A program made the position numbers and the translations under genes. Positions 61,688 to 64,000 of a stretch of DNA of 64,000 nt are shown in pieces. The stretch is from assembly GCA_977006965.1 (NCBI GenBank), contig OZ345372.1:868001-932000 (forward strand). Reading direction: 5' to 3'. The stretch is from Phymatolithon calcareum. Taxonomy: Eukaryota; Rhodophyta; Florideophyceae; Hapalidiales. A model generated the notes under the pieces. It saw only the letters and a list, made by a program, of their open reading frames with translations, was not told the DNA's origin and searched no databases. Positions within the stretch are counted from its first letter, which is position 1. The number at the start of each line of letters is the position of its first letter.

Positions 61688-63361
61688 ATGCGCAAGAAGG
61701 TGCAGGAGCACCAATGGCTTCGGTCTAGACGCGCGTATTTGAAAACGAAAAAGGAAGTCCGCCCCACTGCCGCCGCCGTCCTATTTCTACTCTCGCTCCT
61801 TCCTTTTGTCATCTCTCTTGCACACTCTTGGTGGCAGAATCGCGATTTGGAAGTCTCATTTCGAACTGCGACTCCATTTGAAAATCTTGTTGTCGTGCGC
61901 GCAGTCGGCTTTGATAAGGGATACTGCGAAGAGCGAGAGCCATTAGTTCCTGGTCAGCCTGCACCACAACCTACCAACTTCCTCGGCTCTGCCAATAAAG
62001 CATGGCTTGCTCTACTAGTACCCGGCGTCGTCTTCTGTTTTGTCGGGTTGGCCGTCGTGACCGATGATTATTTCGTTCCGTCTCTGGAGCGTATCTGCGA
62101 GCGTTTGAATCTAAGCGCCGATGTTGCGGGCGCCACATTTATGGCCGCTGGTTCTAGTGCTCCGGAGCTTTTCACCAGCTTACTTTCCGTCTTCCTCACC
62201 AAGGACGATGTCGGTATCGGCACTATTGTTGGTAGTGCTGTTTTTAACGTCCTGGTTATTATCGGGCTCAGTGCCGCGTTGGCAGGCAGTACGCTTGACC
62301 TCGACTTTCGCCCATTGATGCGTGACTCCTTCTTCTACATTGTGAGCATCGTTTTGCTCATCGTTTTCGTACTCTTTTCCACCCCTGGACAGGCAAACTG
62401 GTGGGAAGGCCTCGTTCTTATGGCCGCTTACGTTGCATACATCCTCTTCATGAAATTTGGGAACAAGCCGTATTTCGACTATTTTAGTCGTTGGGTGAAG
62501 GACGACTCGCAAGTTACCAGCGGTGATGTGGAGCACGGATTGGAATCCCCTAATACCACCCATGTCTCGGATCCCAGTGGCGACTATTCCCGCGCGAACG
62601 GAGGAGGGTCCCCCATTGAACAACCCAGATTGGGATACAGCAACCTTAACCCGCGTTCTCAATTAAGGACGGCGGTTTATAGTGTTGTCGCTGTCAACGC
62701 GTTCAATGGAATGAGAGGTGGCGAGTGCGAAGAAGAGAGAAGCCCTCCGAAAACGATTCTGGGCATTTTGCGTCCAAAAACCAAGATTGGATGGGCTACC
62801 TTCCCGCTGTTCTTCCCGTGGCATTTGCTTTATAAGTATACAATCGTGGATTGTAGCAAAGAAACGAACTCGAAATGGTGGCCTCTTACATTCTTGATAT
62901 CCATCCTTTGGATCTCAGGCATTAGTTTCATCATGGTTGAAGGTGCTAGACTTGCGGGTTGCTACATCGGAATTCCGTCCGCAGTGATGGGCCTCACATT
63001 CCTCGCTGCAGGAACTAGCGTACCAGATGCGTTGGCCTCTGTTGCCGTTGCGCGTAATGGACAAGGAAACATGGCTGTCTGTAACGCTATTGGAAGCAAT
63101 GTGTTTGACATTCTGCTCGGACTCGGTTTGCCCTGGTTTCTGGCTGAACTTATTCTCAAAGCACCGCAAGAGGTCACAATTAAGCCGCTCACTACGGTGG
63201 TTGTGCCAATCGCTATCCTGTTTGCCATTATCATCCTTCTTGTTGCTCTCCTGATGCTGCTGCGATGGAAGCTTTCGAAGATGTTGGGATATGTGCTCTT
63301 CGGAGCCTATGGGGTGTTTATTGCCTACTCGTTGCTAGAAAACTTTGTTTTCAACTTGTAG
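61688..63361 (+). CDS. K+-dependent Na+/Ca2+ exchanger (NCKX/SLC24-like)
   Basis: A membrane cation/Ca2+ antiporter of the CaCA superfamily, NCKX-like, moving Ca2+ across the plasma or an internal membrane. 557 residues, single exon, ATG at 61688. A basic N-terminus and a hydrophobic segment (AVLFLLSLLPFVISLAHSWW) come first. The alpha-1 repeat is GATFMAAGSSAPELFTSLLS with GIGTIVGSAVFNVLVIIG. A cytosolic loop (about residues 265-375) is rich in Ser/Gly/Pro. The alpha-2 repeat is GLTFLAAGTSVPDALASVAV with NAIGSNVFDILLGLGLPW. Two C-terminal helices follow. The acidic and Ser residues that bind cations (GSSAPEL, GTSVPDA) are intact. About 10-11 membrane segments are expected. Confidence 0.93.
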   Translation: MRKKVQEHQWLRSRRAYLKTKKEVRPTAAAVLFLLSLLPFVISLAHSWWQNRDLEVSFRTATPFENLVVVRAVGFDKGYCEEREPLVPGQPAPQPTNFLGSANKAWLALLVPGVVFCFVGLAVVTDDYFVPSLERICERLNLSADVAGATFMAAGSSAPELFTSLLSVFLTKDDVGIGTIVGSAVFNVLVIIGLSAALAGSTLDLDFRPLMRDSFFYIVSIVLLIVFVLFSTPGQANWWEGLVLMAAYVAYILFMKFGNKPYFDYFSRWVKDDSQVTSGDVEHGLESPNTTHVSDPSGDYSRANGGGSPIEQPRLGYSNLNPRSQLRTAVYSVVAVNAFNGMRGGECEEERSPPKTILGILRPKTKIGWATFPLFFPWHLLYKYTIVDCSKETNSKWWPLTFLISILWISGISFIMVEGARLAGCYIGIPSAVMGLTFLAAGTSVPDALASVAVARNGQGNMAVCNAIGSNVFDILLGLGLPWFLAELILKAPQEVTIKPLTTVVVPIAILFAIIILLVALLMLLRWKLSKMLGYVLFGAYGVFIAYSLLENFVFNL

Positions 63362-64000
63362 CCTACTAACTTGTGACTGACTGTGACAGGTTGAAGTCCG
63401 TCAACGCTTTGGCCTTGAGAACGAACATGCAAACTTCTGACTGACTGACTTATTTTAACATCAGATTTGAAGGTGCTAACTCTCAAGTTATGGATTTCTA
63501 GCCTATTTTTCCTGTTAAACATTCAATAGGATTAATGCTGGCTGATTTCCTTGCCCACGATTATGTGCGTGCAGTAAGGTTGAAAGTGTGCGGGCCAGAT
63601 GATCATGGGCCAAAGAGCAACGGAACGGAACAGTTTGCGCGTCGGTACCTGCAAAGAGTTTACCAGCTGTTTCTGCTCTGGGGGTTTATGTCAGTGAGTG
63701 AGCGGCCCGTGGACAATCAAGAAGTCTGTGTCGAAGGCAGGCAAACATTGGCAGTGTTGTTTCAGGTGGTTGTCACATTGCTGATGTTGCGTGCGGGATA
63801 CTACAGGACCTAACTCTAAGGCGACCTCAGCAATGTTGCAGTCTCCTTCTTCGCAGAGCATGTGCAATAAAAGACAAATGCGAGCACACTACTGGCATGG
63901 AGTGTGTGTTTTGTGGAAAGATCGCAGAGGGTGGGTGTACACACCCACTTGCAATTTCGAAGGTTGGAAATAATTTTTGGAACCCACTGGTTAACATCAA
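63362..64000. other. 3' flanking region
   Basis: About 640 bp without a supported gene. A 92-codon plus frame (63535-63813) shows no motif. Nothing else is seen. Confidence 0.5.

Overview
The window is nuclear DNA of a eukaryote, most likely a multicellular red alga of the Chondrus type. That assignment is an inference. It rests on intron-poor genes whose few short introns sit near the 5' end, on compact gene clusters alternating with transposon-rich tracts, and on a permuted tRNA gene with an extra insertion in its D-loop, a combination best known from the red alga Cyanidioschyzon. No species name can be proved from the sequence alone.

Layout. Positions 1-29100 are a gene-rich block. It holds a partial COPB2 (coatomer beta'), NOB1, a UBE2Z-like tandem E2 protein, a short TRIP4/ASC-1-like zinc-finger protein, VDAC, UTP23, an unknown 837-residue Lys/Ser/Pro-rich protein, a phosphoglycolate-phosphatase-type HAD enzyme, a type I membrane protein, UTP4, GPN3, ribosomal protein P0, a small two-helix membrane protein and MED14. 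Genes often form divergent pairs sharing 330-440 bp. Three are 40S ribosome biogenesis factors (NOB1, UTP23, UTP4) and one is a 60S stalk protein.

Positions 29100-37500 are gene-poor. They contain a diverged repeat, a permuted tRNA-Leu(CAG) gene (3' half before 5' half, 13-nt D-loop insertion), a peptidase C78 homologue (UFSP2/ZUP1 family) whose catalytic Cys position is Ile, and a hAT-type MITE with a perfect 8-bp target duplication.

Positions 37561-44015 hold an intact Ty1/copia retrotransposon with apparently identical 633-bp LTRs, 5-bp target duplications, one uninterrupted 1714-codon gag-pol frame, and a primer site matching the anticodon region of initiator tRNA-Met that overlaps the gag-pol start codon. 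It sits in an older unclassified repeat whose second copy (53331-55217) preserves the empty site.

Positions 45500-64000 are a segmental duplication of a K+-dependent Na+/Ca2+ exchanger gene. The intact copy is at 61688-63361. A frameshifted, truncated copy at 46357-47731 has a tandemly amplified promoter and is followed by a nest of elements: a MULE-like TIR pair, two internally deleted piggyBac-like elements fused head to head, hAT-like MITEs and a hAT transposase remnant.

Gene models were built by reading splice junctions by eye (GTAAGT/GTACGT donors). All function calls come from recognised motifs, not from database searches.
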